Shown: positions 42,426-51,839, counted from the stretch's first letter. The stretch is 64,000 bases of DNA from Streptomyces sp. CG1 (GCF_041080625.1 NZ_CP163518.1:4898001-4962000); one strand, 5' to 3'. The notes: generated by a model not told the origin, from the letters alone. Numbers and translations: made by a program.

Positions 42426-42635
42426 TCAGAGGGCGGCGTTGAAGCCGACCTGGTGGCTCTGGCCCAGGGCACCCAGGGCCTCGCCCGTGACGGCGCTGAG
42501 CTGGGACAGGGCGCCGGCGCTGCTGAGGGTCGTGTTGTCGAAGGTGAGGCTGAGCTCGGGCATCAGACCGCCGGCGACGGTGTCGAGTTCGGCGTCGGAG
42601 ATCTCGAGGGTCTCAACCTGGTGAGCGGAGTTCAT
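42426..42635 (-). CDS. Orphan double-glycine-leader peptide (RiPP/bacteriocin-like)
   Basis: A 69-residue peptide. Residues 1-23 (MNSAHQVETLEISDAELDTV AGG) look like the leader of double-glycine peptides: an acidic amphipathic helix with L-E-I-S-D-x-E-L-D, then V-A-G-G as cleavage site. The core of 46 residues is rich in Ser, Thr, Ala and Leu with no Cys or Trp (LMPELSLTFDNTTLSSAGAL and on). ATG 42635 has AAGGG upstream; the longer frame to 42737 is unlikely. There are no modification enzymes or peptidase-exporters nearby. The Thr/Ser-rich core without Cys argues against a classical lanthipeptide. Confidence 0.65.
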   Translation of the reverse strand: MNSAHQVETLEISDAELDTVAGGLMPELSLTFDNTTLSSAGALSQLSAVTGEALGALGQSHQVGFNAAL

Positions 42636-43203
42636 GGGGAAACTGCCCTTCGCATCATGGTCCACGGGGGGAAGCGGCGCCGCCGGGGGACAGACGGTGG
42701 GCCGCGGCCGCGGGCGTGCGCCGTCCCTTTCGGACACCTGGCGCGATCCCGGCGGTGCGAGCGATCAAACCACGGAGTGCGCCGACCATCCAGCCAACCG
42801 AAGCTCGACCCGGGCCGGTTGACCCCGCCACGTGCCCCAACCGTGCGGGCACGGTCACGCTTCCGGGGCTGTTTCTCCACATGTGGCGCCACACAGGCGG
42901 GCCACAGCTCTTGCCACCGCCGCGCCGGTCCGGACAACTCGGCACCAACGGAACCGGTCCGTTCCGTGGTTGCGTACGCCCTGTGCAGATTCCGTTCCGG
43001 GACGCATGCGGGCCCTTTCGGCGCCCTGTGCACCCCGTACGGCGGTGCGGGTTGTCGCGGTTCGAGGTGTATCGCCTGTTTGGCGGCCGAAGAGCGGTAC
43101 GGGCGGGGTGAGGCGGAACCACTCGTCATGCCGTCGTCCCCCACGCGATGCGGTCGCTCGCCTGCGCGCCACCACGGCCCGCCAAGATTTCGCACAGCGA
43201 AAC
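42636..43203. other. Gene-free region upstream of the double-glycine peptide
   Basis: Frames in this stretch of nearly 570 bases are Arg/Pro-rich shadows without family-like sequence or ribosome sites. It contains the promoter of the peptide gene, which I cannot place, and ends at the dispersed hairpin repeat. Confidence 0.4.
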
Positions 43204-43206
43204 GAA

Positions 43207-43260
43207 GTGCCCCCGACCTGCGCACATGACGCGGATCGGGGGCACTTCACGACCTGGGCC
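43207..43260. repeat. Dispersed hairpin repeat, copy B (also the sedolisin terminator)
   Basis: On the minus strand this 54-bp element starts GGCCCAGGTCGTGAAGTGCC, with stem arms at 43204-43216 and 43236-43248. It is about 87 percent identical by eye to copy A at 39591-39645 but inverted. It lies just past the sedolisin stop. Confidence 0.75.
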
Positions 43261-43275
43261 CTCGCAGGCCCTCGG

Positions 43276-45258
43276 TCAGGGCAGGTACGACGCAGTGTTG
43301 CTGGCCCACAGGGCGCCGCCCTTGCCCGGGCCGCCGGAGGGCGTGTAGACGACGAAGTTGCCGTCGCTCTGCTCCGTGGCGTACGCACCGGAGTGGCCGG
43401 AGGTGTGGGTGGACCACAGGGCGGTGCCGGTGCTCGAGTAGACCACCAGGTTGCCGTCGCTCTGCATGTACGCGTACGCGCCGGAGTGGCCGTAGGTCCC
43501 CGTGGACCAGAGCGCCTTGCCGTCGCGCTTGCGGTACAGCACGACGTTGCCGTCCGGCTGCACCACCAGGCGGGTGTACTTGGCCTGGGCCCACCAGCCG
43601 CCGTAGAGCTTCTGTCCCGAACCGATCGTCGCCGACCGCATGTAGGTGCCGTCCGACCACAGGGCGCTGCCGGTGTTCGAGTAGAGCACCAGGTTGCCGT
43701 CGTCCTGCACCAGGAAGTACGCCCCGCTGTGGCCGGAGGTGTGGGTGGACCACAGGGCGGTGCCGGTGCTCGAGTAGACCACCAGGTTGCCGTCGCTCTG
43801 CATGTACGCGTACGCGCCGGAGTGGCCCGAGGTGCCGGTGGACCAGAGCGCCGGGCCGCCGCTGCTCGTTCCGTTCGTCTTGAGGTACGCGACCAGGTTG
43901 CCGTCACTGCCCATGGACAGGGTGATGTTCGCGCTGCTCAGCCGCTGGCCGGAGGTCAGCTTCCGGCCGGGCTGGAGGGAGTTGACGGTGTTCGCGCCGC
44001 CGGTGAAGGCGGCGGTGCCGTTGGGCGTGCCGAGGCCGGTCGGGCCGTCATAGCCGGTGCCGGCGGTGCAGAAGTAGCTCGGGGAGCAGGTGCCGTCGGC
44101 GCCCGTGGTGACGTCGTTCAGGGCCGACGTGTGGCCGTAGGGGTACGAGGACGGGTAGCTGTTCGCGGTCGGGGTGCCGGCGAGGGCGTAGGTGGCCGCG
44201 ATGATGGGCGAGGAGGCGCTGGTGCCGCCGTAGACGTTCCAGCCGGAGGCTCCGGTGGTGTCGTAGACCGCGACGCCCGTGGCCGGGTCGGCGACCGCCG
44301 AGACGTCCGCGACCGTGCGGCGGGTGCAGCCGGTGTCCGGCTGCCAGGTGGGCTTGGCCTCGTCGGCGGAGCAGCCGGATCCGGTGCCTTCGGTGCTGGT
44401 GGTGGACCACACCGACTCGCTCCAGCCGCGGGAGTTGCTCGCGTGGCTGAGCGAGGTGCCGCCGACGGCGGTGACGTAGGGGGAGGAGGCCGGGTACTGG
44501 ACGCCGTAGCCGCTGTCTCCCGCGCTGACGGTGATGGCGACGCCGGGGTGGTTGAAGTACTGGATGTCGGCGGTGGTCTCGGACGGGTCCTCGGAGCCGC
44601 CGAAGGAGTTGGAGACGTACTTGGCGCCGAGGGCGACGGCTTCGTTCTCGGCCTTGCCGATGTCGGTCGTGCTCGTGGAGGAGGCCTCGACGAGCGTGAT
44701 GTGGCACTGCGGGCACACCGCGCTGACCATGTCGAGGTCGAGGGAGATCTCACCGGCCCAGCCCGAGTCGGCGCTCGGGTAGGTGGTGCCGCCGGTCTGG
44801 TTGACCTTGTGGAAGCAGCCGTTCGCGGTGGTGCAGGCGGGAAGGCCGTACTGGGCCCGGTAGGCGGCGAGGTCGGACTCGGCCGTGGGGTCGTCCATGG
44901 CGTCGACGATCGCCACGGTCCGGCCCGAACCTGCCGTCGTGGACGGCAGGTTGTAGGCGCTCTGCAGGTCCGAGGGGCCGTAGCCGGACGGGGTGGTGTG
45001 GGGGCTGACGGTCAGGTGCTGGATGACGTCGGTGCGGGCCTCCGCCAGACACGCCACATGGCCGGGTGTGGTGGCGTGGGCGCACAGGTGTTTGACGTGG
45101 GCCGCCGACGCAGCCGGCGATCCGGCCGCGAACGCGGTCGTCGTGAGCCCCACGCCGGATATCAGTGCCGCGGCGGACAGCAGAGCGGCGGCGGACACCC
45201 CTCGGTGTCTCGGTCCGCTGTCCTGCTCGGAGGTGGAACGTTCAGTCCTTGAGCGCAA
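43276..45258 (-). CDS. Secreted S53 (sedolisin) peptidase with B-lectin-type C-terminal domain
   Basis: A 660-residue exported protein. A signal peptide ends near residue 45 and a very short propeptide follows. The S53 catalytic domain spans about 90-405, with Glu170 and Asp174 in WAGEISLDLD, oxyanion Asp248 in SAGDSG, and nucleophile Ser347 in GGTSASSP. Residues 415-660 are D-mannose-binding (B-lectin) repeats with QSDGNLVVY motifs, partly duplicated word for word. Sedolisins are acid-acting endopeptidases. The fusion suggests binding to a glycan surface. It starts at TTG 45258, so the true start is somewhat uncertain. Confidence 0.88.
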   Translation of the reverse strand: MRSRTERSTSEQDSGPRHRGVSAAALLSAAALISGVGLTTTAFAAGSPAASAAHVKHLCAHATTPGHVACLAEARTDVIQHLTVSPHTTPSGYGPSDLQSAYNLPSTTAGSGRTVAIVDAMDDPTAESDLAAYRAQYGLPACTTANGCFHKVNQTGGTTYPSADSGWAGEISLDLDMVSAVCPQCHITLVEASSTSTTDIGKAENEAVALGAKYVSNSFGGSEDPSETTADIQYFNHPGVAITVSAGDSGYGVQYPASSPYVTAVGGTSLSHASNSRGWSESVWSTTSTEGTGSGCSADEAKPTWQPDTGCTRRTVADVSAVADPATGVAVYDTTGASGWNVYGGTSASSPIIAATYALAGTPTANSYPSSYPYGHTSALNDVTTGADGTCSPSYFCTAGTGYDGPTGLGTPNGTAAFTGGANTVNSLQPGRKLTSGQRLSSANITLSMGSDGNLVAYLKTNGTSSGGPALWSTGTSGHSGAYAYMQSDGNLVVYSSTGTALWSTHTSGHSGAYFLVQDDGNLVLYSNTGSALWSDGTYMRSATIGSGQKLYGGWWAQAKYTRLVVQPDGNVVLYRKRDGKALWSTGTYGHSGAYAYMQSDGNLVVYSSTGTALWSTHTSGHSGAYATEQSDGNFVVYTPSGGPGKGGALWASNTASYLP

Positions 45259-45611
45259 GGATCCGCCCTTCTGTGTGTGACGACGGAGACGACTGGCCTG
45301 CCCATGACAGCCGTTTGGGCAGAGGTCGGCGGATGCGCCATGAAGTGGGGAACGCGCTCGGCCCGCTCGGGATGTTCAGGCTCTTTTGTGAGCCGCTCGT
45401 GAGCTGCCTGCTTGTTTCATGCGCCGCGGGCTGAACGGTAGCCACGCGGTCGGCCGGGCACAACGAGAAGTCGGTAAATCCTTGATCATGGAAAGGGGGC
45501 AGCCGACACCCGCGAGTGACCGGCGTCACACTTTCCCATGTCACATCCTCCGGACCCGTTCCGTCAGAGGGGTGTAGTCACCAGCGACCAGACATCACAC
45601 GGGAGCACACC
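45259..45611. other. Gene-free divergent region
   Basis: These 353 bases separate the sedolisin (minus) from an AhpD-like gene (plus). No reliable frame or hairpin was found. It must contain both promoters; none could be assigned with confidence. Confidence 0.4.
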
Positions 45612-46085
45612 ATGGACGCTCGTCTGAACATCTTCGCCAACCCGGTCACCGGCAAGTTCTTCAAGTACATCAACTCGGCGGGGAAGGTCGTCTCGGACTC
45701 GCCCCTGCCGGCCGCGACGCAGGAGCTGGTGAAGATCCGGGCCAGTCAGATCAACGGGTGCGGGTTCTGCACCGACATGCACACCAAGGACGCCACCGCC
45801 GCCGGGGAGACCGCGCAGCGGCTGCACATGATCGCGGCCTGGCGGGAGGCCAAGGTGTTCTCGGACGCCGAGCGGGCCGCGCTGGAGCTGACGGAGCAGG
45901 GCACCCGTATCGCGGACGCGGCCGGCGGTGTCCCGGACGAGGTCTGGGCGAACGCCGCCAAGCACTACGACGAGGAGCAACTCGCCGCCCTCGTCTCGCT
46001 GATCGCCCTGATCAACGCGTACAACCGCATCAACGTCATCGTCCAGCAGCCCGCCGGCGACTACCAGCCCGGCATGTTCGACTGA
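45612..46085 (+). CDS. AhpD-like carboxymuconolactone decarboxylase-fold protein
   Basis: A 157-residue helical protein with INGCGFCTDMHTKDA near residue 50-60, the CxxC-x3-H peroxidase motif. It resembles the alkylhydroperoxidase YnjF/PA0269-type group. ATG 45612 follows GGGAG. It probably works in peroxide or thiol stress; mycothiol made by the mshA product nearby could be a linked thiol pool (inference). It converges with the DUF2000 gene. Confidence 0.85.
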   Translation: MDARLNIFANPVTGKFFKYINSAGKVVSDSPLPAATQELVKIRASQINGCGFCTDMHTKDATAAGETAQRLHMIAAWREAKVFSDAERAALELTEQGTRIADAAGGVPDEVWANAAKHYDEEQLAALVSLIALINAYNRINVIVQQPAGDYQPGMFD

Positions 46086-46100
46086 CCCGGACCGGGGGCC

Positions 46101-46526
46101 TCACGGATGCATCCGGGCGCCCTTGAGAACCTTGTCCACCCCGCCCCGCGCGCCGTACACCGCCAGCCCCACCAGGTCCAGCTCGGCGGTCGGTACGGCC
46201 CGCACGGCCGCGCGGTTGTCGCGGTCGTTGCCCGTCGCGAAGAGGTCCGAGGTGAAGACGGCGCGGGGCAGGGCGCGGCTCAGTGCCCTGCCGTGGGCCG
46301 CCTTCAGGGTCTCCTTGGAGCCCTCGAAGACCAGGACCGGCTGGCGGAACATGGGCAGGTAGCCGACGCCGTCCGCGTCCTCGTACGGCTCGCCGATCAC
46401 CTCGGGGACCTGGCTGCCGAGGCCGCTGACCAGGAACGCGGTGACGTTGAGGCGCTGCCAGGGCTCCAGGTCCGCGCGCAGCAGTACGGCGATCTTCGTG
46501 TCGAAGCGGATCGGTTCAGTGTTCAT
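46101..46526 (-). CDS. DUF2000 family protein
   Basis: A 141-residue protein with the DUF2000 pattern: RFDTKIAVLLRADLEPWQRL NVTAFLVSGLGS near the start, YLPMFRQPVLVFEG in the middle, and VPTAELDLVGLAVYG near the end, a Bit1/PTH2-like fold. The function is unknown; family members may bind small ligands or RNA. ATG 46526 is chosen. It is divergent from the AraC regulator 50 bp away, which likely controls it. Confidence 0.82.
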   Translation of the reverse strand: MNTEPIRFDTKIAVLLRADLEPWQRLNVTAFLVSGLGSQVPEVIGEPYEDADGVGYLPMFRQPVLVFEGSKETLKAAHGRALSRALPRAVFTSDLFATGNDRDNRAAVRAVPTAELDLVGLAVYGARGGVDKVLKGARMHP

Positions 46527-46575
46527 GCAGTGAGACTGCCGGGCGGGCCGGCGGCCGGTCTTGTACGTTTTTTGC

Positions 46576-47376
46576 GTGGCCGCCGACCAGCAGGAAGTCT
46601 CCGCCTGGCGCCCGCGCATCCCGGGTGTCGTGGAGGTCTTCCACGCCCACTTCACCGAGTACGCCTATCCGATGCACGTCCACGACGCCTGGACGCTGCT
46701 CATCGTGGACGACGGGGCCGTACGGTACGACCTCGATCGGCATGAGCACGGCACCCCGCTCGACACCGTCTCGCTGCTGCCGCCGCACGTACCGCACAAC
46801 GGCGCGCCCGCCACCCCGGACGGCTTCCGCAAACGGGTCGTCTACCTCGACAGCAGCCGGCTGGGAGAGGACCTGATCGGGGCCGCCGTCGACAACCCCG
46901 ATCTGCGGGACCCGCTGCTGCGCCGGCGCGTCGGGCGGCTGCACTCCGCCCTCGCCCGGCCCGGTGACGAGCTGGAGGCGGAGAGCCGGCTGACCCTCGT
47001 CGGGCAGCGGCTGCGCGACCATCTGCTGCGGCGCACGGACGTGCCCCCGCACCGGCCGGACCCGGTGCTCGGCCGACGGCTGCGGGAGTTGCTCGACGCC
47101 CGGGTCGTCAACGGTGTCTCGCTGGAGGAGGCGGCGCGGCTGCTGCACGCCCATCCCGCCCATCTGGTACGGGCGTTCAGCGGCGCGTACGGCATCGCCC
47201 CGCACCAGTACCTGATGTCGCGGCGGGTCGGGCGGGCCCGGCGGCTGCTGCTGGACGGGCTGGCGCCGGGCGAGGTGGCCTCGGCGACCGGGTTCTACGA
47301 CCAGGCTCATCTCACCCGGCACTTCAAGAAGCTGGTCGGGGTCACACCCGGGCGCTACCGGCGCAGCTCCCGCTGA
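46576..47376 (+). CDS. AraC-family transcriptional regulator
   Basis: A 266-residue regulator. An N-terminal cupin-like sensor (HFTEYAYPMHVHDAWTLLIV) and a C-terminal pair of helix-turn-helix units (SLEEAARLLHAHPAHLVRAF and APGEVASATGFYDQAHLTRH FKKLVG) are typical. GTG 46576 is preferred because the frame upstream (TTG 46561) adds only five residues. Spacing and divergence suggest it regulates the DUF2000 gene. Confidence 0.88.
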   Translation: MAADQQEVSAWRPRIPGVVEVFHAHFTEYAYPMHVHDAWTLLIVDDGAVRYDLDRHEHGTPLDTVSLLPPHVPHNGAPATPDGFRKRVVYLDSSRLGEDLIGAAVDNPDLRDPLLRRRVGRLHSALARPGDELEAESRLTLVGQRLRDHLLRRTDVPPHRPDPVLGRRLRELLDARVVNGVSLEEAARLLHAHPAHLVRAFSGAYGIAPHQYLMSRRVGRARRLLLDGLAPGEVASATGFYDQAHLTRHFKKLVGVTPGRYRRSSR

Positions 47377-47396
47377 GCGGCACCCGAAGGCGGGGG

Positions 47397-47897
47397 TCAG
47401 TCAGCGGGGCGTTCGATCAGATGCCTGAACGCGTCCAGGTTGCGTGTGGACTCGCCGCGGGACACCCGCCAGGCGTACTCCTTGCGGATGGAGGAGGCGA
47501 AACCCAGTTCCAGCAGGGTGTTGAAGGCGCCGTCGGCCGCCTCCAGGACCTGGCCGAGGAGGCGGTCGATCTCGTCGGGGGTGACGGAGGCGAGCGGCAG
47601 CCGGGCGGTGACGTAGATGTCGCCGAGGCGGTCGACGGCGTAACTCACGCCGTACAGCTTGAGGTTGCGCTCCAGGAGCCACCGGTGGACGCCGGCCTCG
47701 TTCTCGTCGGGGTGCCGGACGACGAAGGCGTTGAGGGAGAGGGAGTGGCGGCCGACGAGGAGGGAGACCGTCGTGGAGAGCTTGCGCGTACCGGGCAGCT
47801 TGACGACGTAGTTCCCGCGCTCGGGGCTCTCCCACTCCACTTCGGTGTCCTTCAGGACCCCCTCGATGACCTGCGCGGCCTTCTCGACATCACCCAT
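47397..47897 (-). CDS. YbjN-domain protein
   Basis: A 166-residue protein with a YbjN/type III secretion-chaperone-like fold ([20 protein letters not shown], then [20 protein letters not shown] and [20 protein letters not shown]). In other bacteria YbjN influences stress tolerance and motility; the mechanism is unknown. It overlaps the end of mshA by eight bases, so the two are translationally coupled, which may imply a link to mycothiol (inference). Confidence 0.85.
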   Translation of the reverse strand: MGDVEKAAQVIEGVLKDTEVEWESPERGNYVVKLPGTRKLSTTVSLLVGRHSLSLNAFVVRHPDENEAGVHRWLLERNLKLYGVSYAVDRLGDIYVTARLPLASVTPDEIDRLLGQVLEAADGAFNTLLELGFASSIRKEYAWRVSRGESTRNLDAFRHLIERPAD

Positions 47898-49227
47898 GGT
47901 GGGAGCGTACGCGACGGCGGTGCGACTGGGTCGCGGCCGTGTAGACGTCGGCGGTCGCGGCGGCCGCCCGGTCCCAGCCGAACGACTGCGCGTGCCGGGC
48001 GGCGGCCCGGCCCATGGCCGTCGAGAGGTCCGGCTCGTCGGCGAGACGGCGCAGCACGCGCGCGTAGTCGGCGGGATTGTGGCCGTTCACGAGGAAGCCG
48101 GTCTCACCGTCCCGCACGGCCACCGGCAGCCCGCCGACCGCGGCCGCGAGCACCGGCGTGCCAGCCGCCTGCGCCTCTATCGCGACCAGGCCGAAGGACT
48201 CGCTGTACGACGGCATGACCAGCACGGACGCGGCCCGGAACCAGTCGGCGAGCTGCTCCTGGCCGACCGGCGGGCGGAACCGTACGACGTCCGCGATGCC
48301 GAGCCGTGCGGCGAGCTTCTGCAGCCCCTCCGGCTTGGCGAGCCCGCTGCCGCTCGGGCCGCCGACGATCGGGACATGGATACGGGAGCGCAGCTCGGGG
48401 CGCTCGTCCAGCAGCACCGCCACCGCGCGCAGCAGGATGTCCGGGGCCTTCAGGGGCTGGATGCGGCCCGCGAAGAGCGGGATCAGCGCGTCCGGGGGCA
48501 GTCCCAGGCGGGCGCGGGCCGCCGCGCGGCCGTCGGCGGGGCGGAAGCGGTCCAGGTTCACGCCCGGGTGGACGACGGCGACCTTCGCCGGGTCGGCCGC
48601 GTAGTGCCGTACCAGCTCGTCGGCTTCCTCGGCCGTGTTGGCGATGAGCCGGTCGGCGGCGGCGACGATCTGGGTCTCGCCGATGACCCGGGCGGCGGGC
48701 TCGGGGGTGTCGCCGTCGGCCAGATTGGCGTTCTTGACCTTGGCCATGGTGTGCATGGCGTGCACCAGGGGGACGCCCCAGCGCTGGGCGGCGAGCCAGC
48801 CGACGTGGCCGGAGAGCCAGTAGTGGGAGTGGACGAGGTCGTAGTAGCCGGGGCGGTGGCCGGCCCAGGCCTGCATCACGCCGTGCGTGAAGGCGCACAG
48901 CTGGGCCGGGAGGTCCTCCTTGGCGAGGCCCTCGTAGGGGCCCGCGTCGACGTGCCGGACGAGGACGCCGGGGGCCAGCTCCACCGCGGGGGGCAGGCCG
49001 CCGGCCGTGGCCCGGGTGAAGATCTCGACGTCGATGCCCAGGGCGGCGAGCCGCTGGGCCAGCTCCACGATGTAGACGTTCATGCCGCCGGCGTCGCCGG
49101 TGCCGGGCTGGTGAAGCGGAGAGGTGTGCACGGAGAGCATCGCGACCCGGCGGGGTCGGCGGTGGAGCCGGAGCCGTGACGCGGCCGACGGGGAACGTCG
49201 CCCGAGCCTGCTGACGTACTGGCTCAC
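47890..49227 (-). CDS. mshA: D-inositol-3-phosphate glycosyltransferase MshA
   Basis: A 445-residue GT4 (GT-B) glycosyltransferase, first enzyme of mycothiol biosynthesis, joining UDP-GlcNAc and inositol-3-phosphate. [20 protein letters not shown] near residues 29-48 is the N-terminal signature; [16 protein letters not shown] near 130, [13 protein letters not shown] near 210, [13 protein letters not shown] near 245, and [20 protein letters not shown] near 350 (the EX7E donor site) follow. GTG 49227 follows AAGGAGG. A strong clue to actinobacterial origin. Confidence 0.94.
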   Translation of the reverse strand: MSQYVSRLGRRSPSAASRLRLHRRPRRVAMLSVHTSPLHQPGTGDAGGMNVYIVELAQRLAALGIDVEIFTRATAGGLPPAVELAPGVLVRHVDAGPYEGLAKEDLPAQLCAFTHGVMQAWAGHRPGYYDLVHSHYWLSGHVGWLAAQRWGVPLVHAMHTMAKVKNANLADGDTPEPAARVIGETQIVAAADRLIANTAEEADELVRHYAADPAKVAVVHPGVNLDRFRPADGRAAARARLGLPPDALIPLFAGRIQPLKAPDILLRAVAVLLDERPELRSRIHVPIVGGPSGSGLAKPEGLQKLAARLGIADVVRFRPPVGQEQLADWFRAASVLVMPSYSESFGLVAIEAQAAGTPVLAAAVGGLPVAVRDGETGFLVNGHNPADYARVLRRLADEPDLSTAMGRAAARHAQSFGWDRAAAATADVYTAATQSHRRRVRSHHG

Positions 49228-49419
49228 GTGGCGGTCCTCCTTGCTGCGGGCATGCCGAACGGAGGATTGACCTCGCCCTCCAGGGAGGTCCAACAGCGGA
49301 CGGGGCCCTGCCATTTCCCGATCAAGTCGCTTTACCGAAGCATTACCCTAGATCGATCAACGGTTCGAATGCAGTCGGCGTCGGCGGGCGTGTCCCCGAA
49401 CCCGCTTACCCTCGTACGC

Positions 49420-50238
49420 ATGACAGCCCGCGCCGCATCCGTCCCCCGCATCGTGGGAACAGTGACGCGCGGGACCACCAACCCCAACCGGCTGCGCCGT
49501 ATGGACCGCTGGATCGCGGCGGCCCACGGCGCCGAACTGCGGCGCGCCGAGGACCCGCTGGCGATCGATCTCGGCTACGGAGCCGCACCCTGGACCGCCG
49601 TCGAACTGCTCGGCCGGCTGCGGACCGCGGCGCCACGCGCGCGTGTGGTCGGCGTCGAGATCGAACCGGAGCGGGTCGCGGCCGCACGGCCGTACGAGCG
49701 GGAGGGGCTGGCCTTCCGGCACGGCGGCTTCGAGGTCCCGGTGCCCGGACGGCCGCTGCTCATCCGGGCCGCCAACGTGCTGCGCCAGTACGACGAGGCC
49801 GAGGTCGCCGCAGTCTGGGAGCGGCTGTGCGCACGGCTCGCCCCGGCCGGTGCCGGCTCGCGCGGCGGGCTGCTGGTCGAGGGGACCTGCGACGAGATCG
49901 GGCGGCGGCACGTATGGGTGGCGCTCGGCCCGGAGGGGCCACGGACCGTGACCTTCGCCACCCGGCTGGGCTCACTGGGGCAGCCGTCCGACCTCGCCGA
50001 GCGGCTGCCGAAGGCGCTGATCCACCGGAACGTCCCCGGCGAGCCGGTGCACGCCTTCCTGCGCGACTTCGACCGCGCCTGGGCCGCCGCCGCGCCCTAC
50101 GCCTCCTACGGCGCCCGGCAGCGCTGGCTGCGCGCGGTACGGGACCTGACGGCCGACTGGCCGGTGACGGACTCCCCGGCTCGCTGGCGGCAGGGCGAAG
50201 TGACGGTGACCTGGGCGGCGTTGGCACCGAGGACCTGA
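49420..50238 (+). CDS. Class I SAM-dependent methyltransferase
   Basis: A 272-residue protein from ATG 49420. An N-terminal part with VPRIVGTVTRGTTNPNRLRR MDRW precedes the SAM site LAIDLGYGAAPWTAVELLG near residues 48-66 and the acidic VVGVEIEPERVAAARP near 80-95. It recognises an unknown target. Divergence from mshA across 190 bp fits conserved core gene order. The open frame back to 49228 is non-coding. Confidence 0.8.
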   Translation: MTARAASVPRIVGTVTRGTTNPNRLRRMDRWIAAAHGAELRRAEDPLAIDLGYGAAPWTAVELLGRLRTAAPRARVVGVEIEPERVAAARPYEREGLAFRHGGFEVPVPGRPLLIRAANVLRQYDEAEVAAVWERLCARLAPAGAGSRGGLLVEGTCDEIGRRHVWVALGPEGPRTVTFATRLGSLGQPSDLAERLPKALIHRNVPGEPVHAFLRDFDRAWAAAAPYASYGARQRWLRAVRDLTADWPVTDSPARWRQGEVTVTWAALAPRT

Positions 50239-50325
50239 CATCACCCTTTCGGGGGCGGTGGGGTGGAACGAATCTCGAGCGTCGTTCGTCAGACCGGCGG
50301 GGAGATCGTCATGTGGGGCGGTTAC

Positions 50326-50336
50326 GGGGGGGGGGG
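50326..50336. repeat. Homopolymer run of 11 G
   Basis: Eleven consecutive G residues lie in the gap between the methyltransferase and the NlpC/P60 gene, 92 bp before its start. Such runs slip in replication and in sequencing. Confidence 0.7.
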
Positions 50337-50428
50337 AACACGTACCTCTGTCGCTTTGTGCCGCAACGTGGCACCATCCCCGAGGCATCGTAAGTTACTG
50401 ACGGTAAATCAGCTTGGGGGCATCTGTG

Positions 50429-51502
50429 ATGGGCTGGGGCAAGCGCAGTATCCTCTCGGCCGCCGTGACCGTGGTCTGCGCGGTGACCGTGCTGGGCGCG
50501 CCCGGCACGGCCTTCGCCGCCCCGAAACCGACCCCGGGTCCGAGCACCTCCCCGACTCCCCCGCCGGGCAAGGACCTTGAAAAGGTCCGCGAGAAGCTCG
50601 ACAAGCTCTACCACGACGCGGCCGTCGCCACCGACGCCTACAACGCGGCCGAGGAGAAGGCGAAGCAGCAGTCCGCCGAGATCGTCGCGCTGGCGAAGAA
50701 GATCGACGAGGGACAGCAGCAGCTCGCGAAGCTCAAGGACCAGGCGGGCGCGGCCGCCCGCGCCCAGTACCGCAGCGGCGGCATCCCGCCCACCGCCCAG
50801 TTCCTGCTCAGCAATGACCCCGGACAGGTCCTGGACGGGGCCGGACTGGTCCTCCAGGGCCAGCGGGCGACGAGGTCACTGATCAGCGAACTGACCAGCA
50901 CCCAGACGCAGTTGCAGGCGTACGCCGACGACGCCGCCGACCAGTGGAAGAAACTGGACGCCGACCGCAAGGACAAGGCCGCCGCCCAGAAGAAGGTCCA
51001 GCAGCAGATCGACGCCGCGAAGAAGCTGGAATCCAAGCTGCAGAAGAAGGAGCAGGAGCAGCTCGACCAGCTGGAGCAGCAGGCCGCGCTGAAGGCGCAG
51101 ACGGACTGGCTGGACACCGGCATCCTCAAGAGGATCCACGGCACGGCGTCCGCCCAGGGCGAGAAGGCCGTCGCGTTCGCCACCGAGCAGCTCGGCAAGC
51201 CTTATGTGTGGGGCGCCGAGGGCCCGAAGTCCTACGACTGCTCCGGCCTGACCTCCCAGGCCTGGGCGGCGGCCGGCCACCCCATCCCGCGCACCTCGCA
51301 GGAGCAGTGGAAACAGCTCCAGCACGTCGCCGTCCAGGACATGCGCCCCGGCGACCTCATCATCTACTTCGACGACGCGAGCCATGTCGCCATCTACATC
51401 GGCGACGGCGCGATCATCCAGGCCCCGCGCCCGGGGCGTATGATCACGATCGCGGGCGCCGGCTCGATGCCGATCCTGGGGGTCGTACGACCGGATGCGT
51501 GA
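50429..51502 (+). CDS. Secreted NlpC/P60 cell-wall hydrolase with coiled coil
   Basis: A 357-residue exported protein. A signal peptide (SILSAAVTVVCAVTVLGAPG, cleavage after AFA) is followed by a Pro/Thr linker and a long coiled coil (residues 50-225, Lys/Gln/Glu-rich), as in RipA-like autoinhibited hydrolases. The C-terminal NlpC/P60 domain has Cys in YDCSGLTSQAW near 273 and His in DDASHVAIYIGDG near 320. It should cut D-Glu-meso/LL-DAP bonds in peptidoglycan. ATG 50429 follows GGGGG; the frame from 50414 is unlikely. Confidence 0.92.
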   Translation: MGWGKRSILSAAVTVVCAVTVLGAPGTAFAAPKPTPGPSTSPTPPPGKDLEKVREKLDKLYHDAAVATDAYNAAEEKAKQQSAEIVALAKKIDEGQQQLAKLKDQAGAAARAQYRSGGIPPTAQFLLSNDPGQVLDGAGLVLQGQRATRSLISELTSTQTQLQAYADDAADQWKKLDADRKDKAAAQKKVQQQIDAAKKLESKLQKKEQEQLDQLEQQAALKAQTDWLDTGILKRIHGTASAQGEKAVAFATEQLGKPYVWGAEGPKSYDCSGLTSQAWAAAGHPIPRTSQEQWKQLQHVAVQDMRPGDLIIYFDDASHVAIYIGDGAIIQAPRPGRMITIAGAGSMPILGVVRPDA

Positions 51503-51839
51503 GCATCCCGCGTCGGTGGCGGCAGAGGCACACGATCAGGCCATATCGCCATAAGTCCCCGTGATCTACGCCATAGAGGCCCCCGTGACGTACGCCACGT
51601 GACCCACCGCACCACCAACCACCGCCCGAACCCGGGCCGGACGTGAGCTTCGTCATCCCCCGAGCCGGGGCGCCCTGTCCAACTGTCGTACGGAACGCGG
51701 CATATGACAGCGGCCTGCGCGCGAGCGACGCGGCTCACACCATTCCATCGGGGCGGTCAATGCCGCTATGGTCCCCGTCGGTGGCTTCGAGACCCTCGAC
51801 GCCGCCACGCCCTCGGGGGGAGGGAAGGAACCCAAGACG
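51503..51839. other. Gene-free gap
   Basis: These 337 bases lie between two plus-strand genes. Frames are shadows and I see no clear hairpin. They must carry the promoter of the phosphatase gene, which was not identified. Confidence 0.4.

Noticed and set aside
42632..43225. 197-residue open frame on the minus strand
   Set aside because: The composition is Arg/Pro/Gly with no family-like stretch, it overlaps the double-glycine peptide region, and it has no ribosome site.
50239..50428. c-di-AMP (ydaO) riboswitch ahead of the NlpC/P60 gene
   Set aside because: Such switches are common before these genes in Streptomyces, but I could not align the conserved blocks to this leader.
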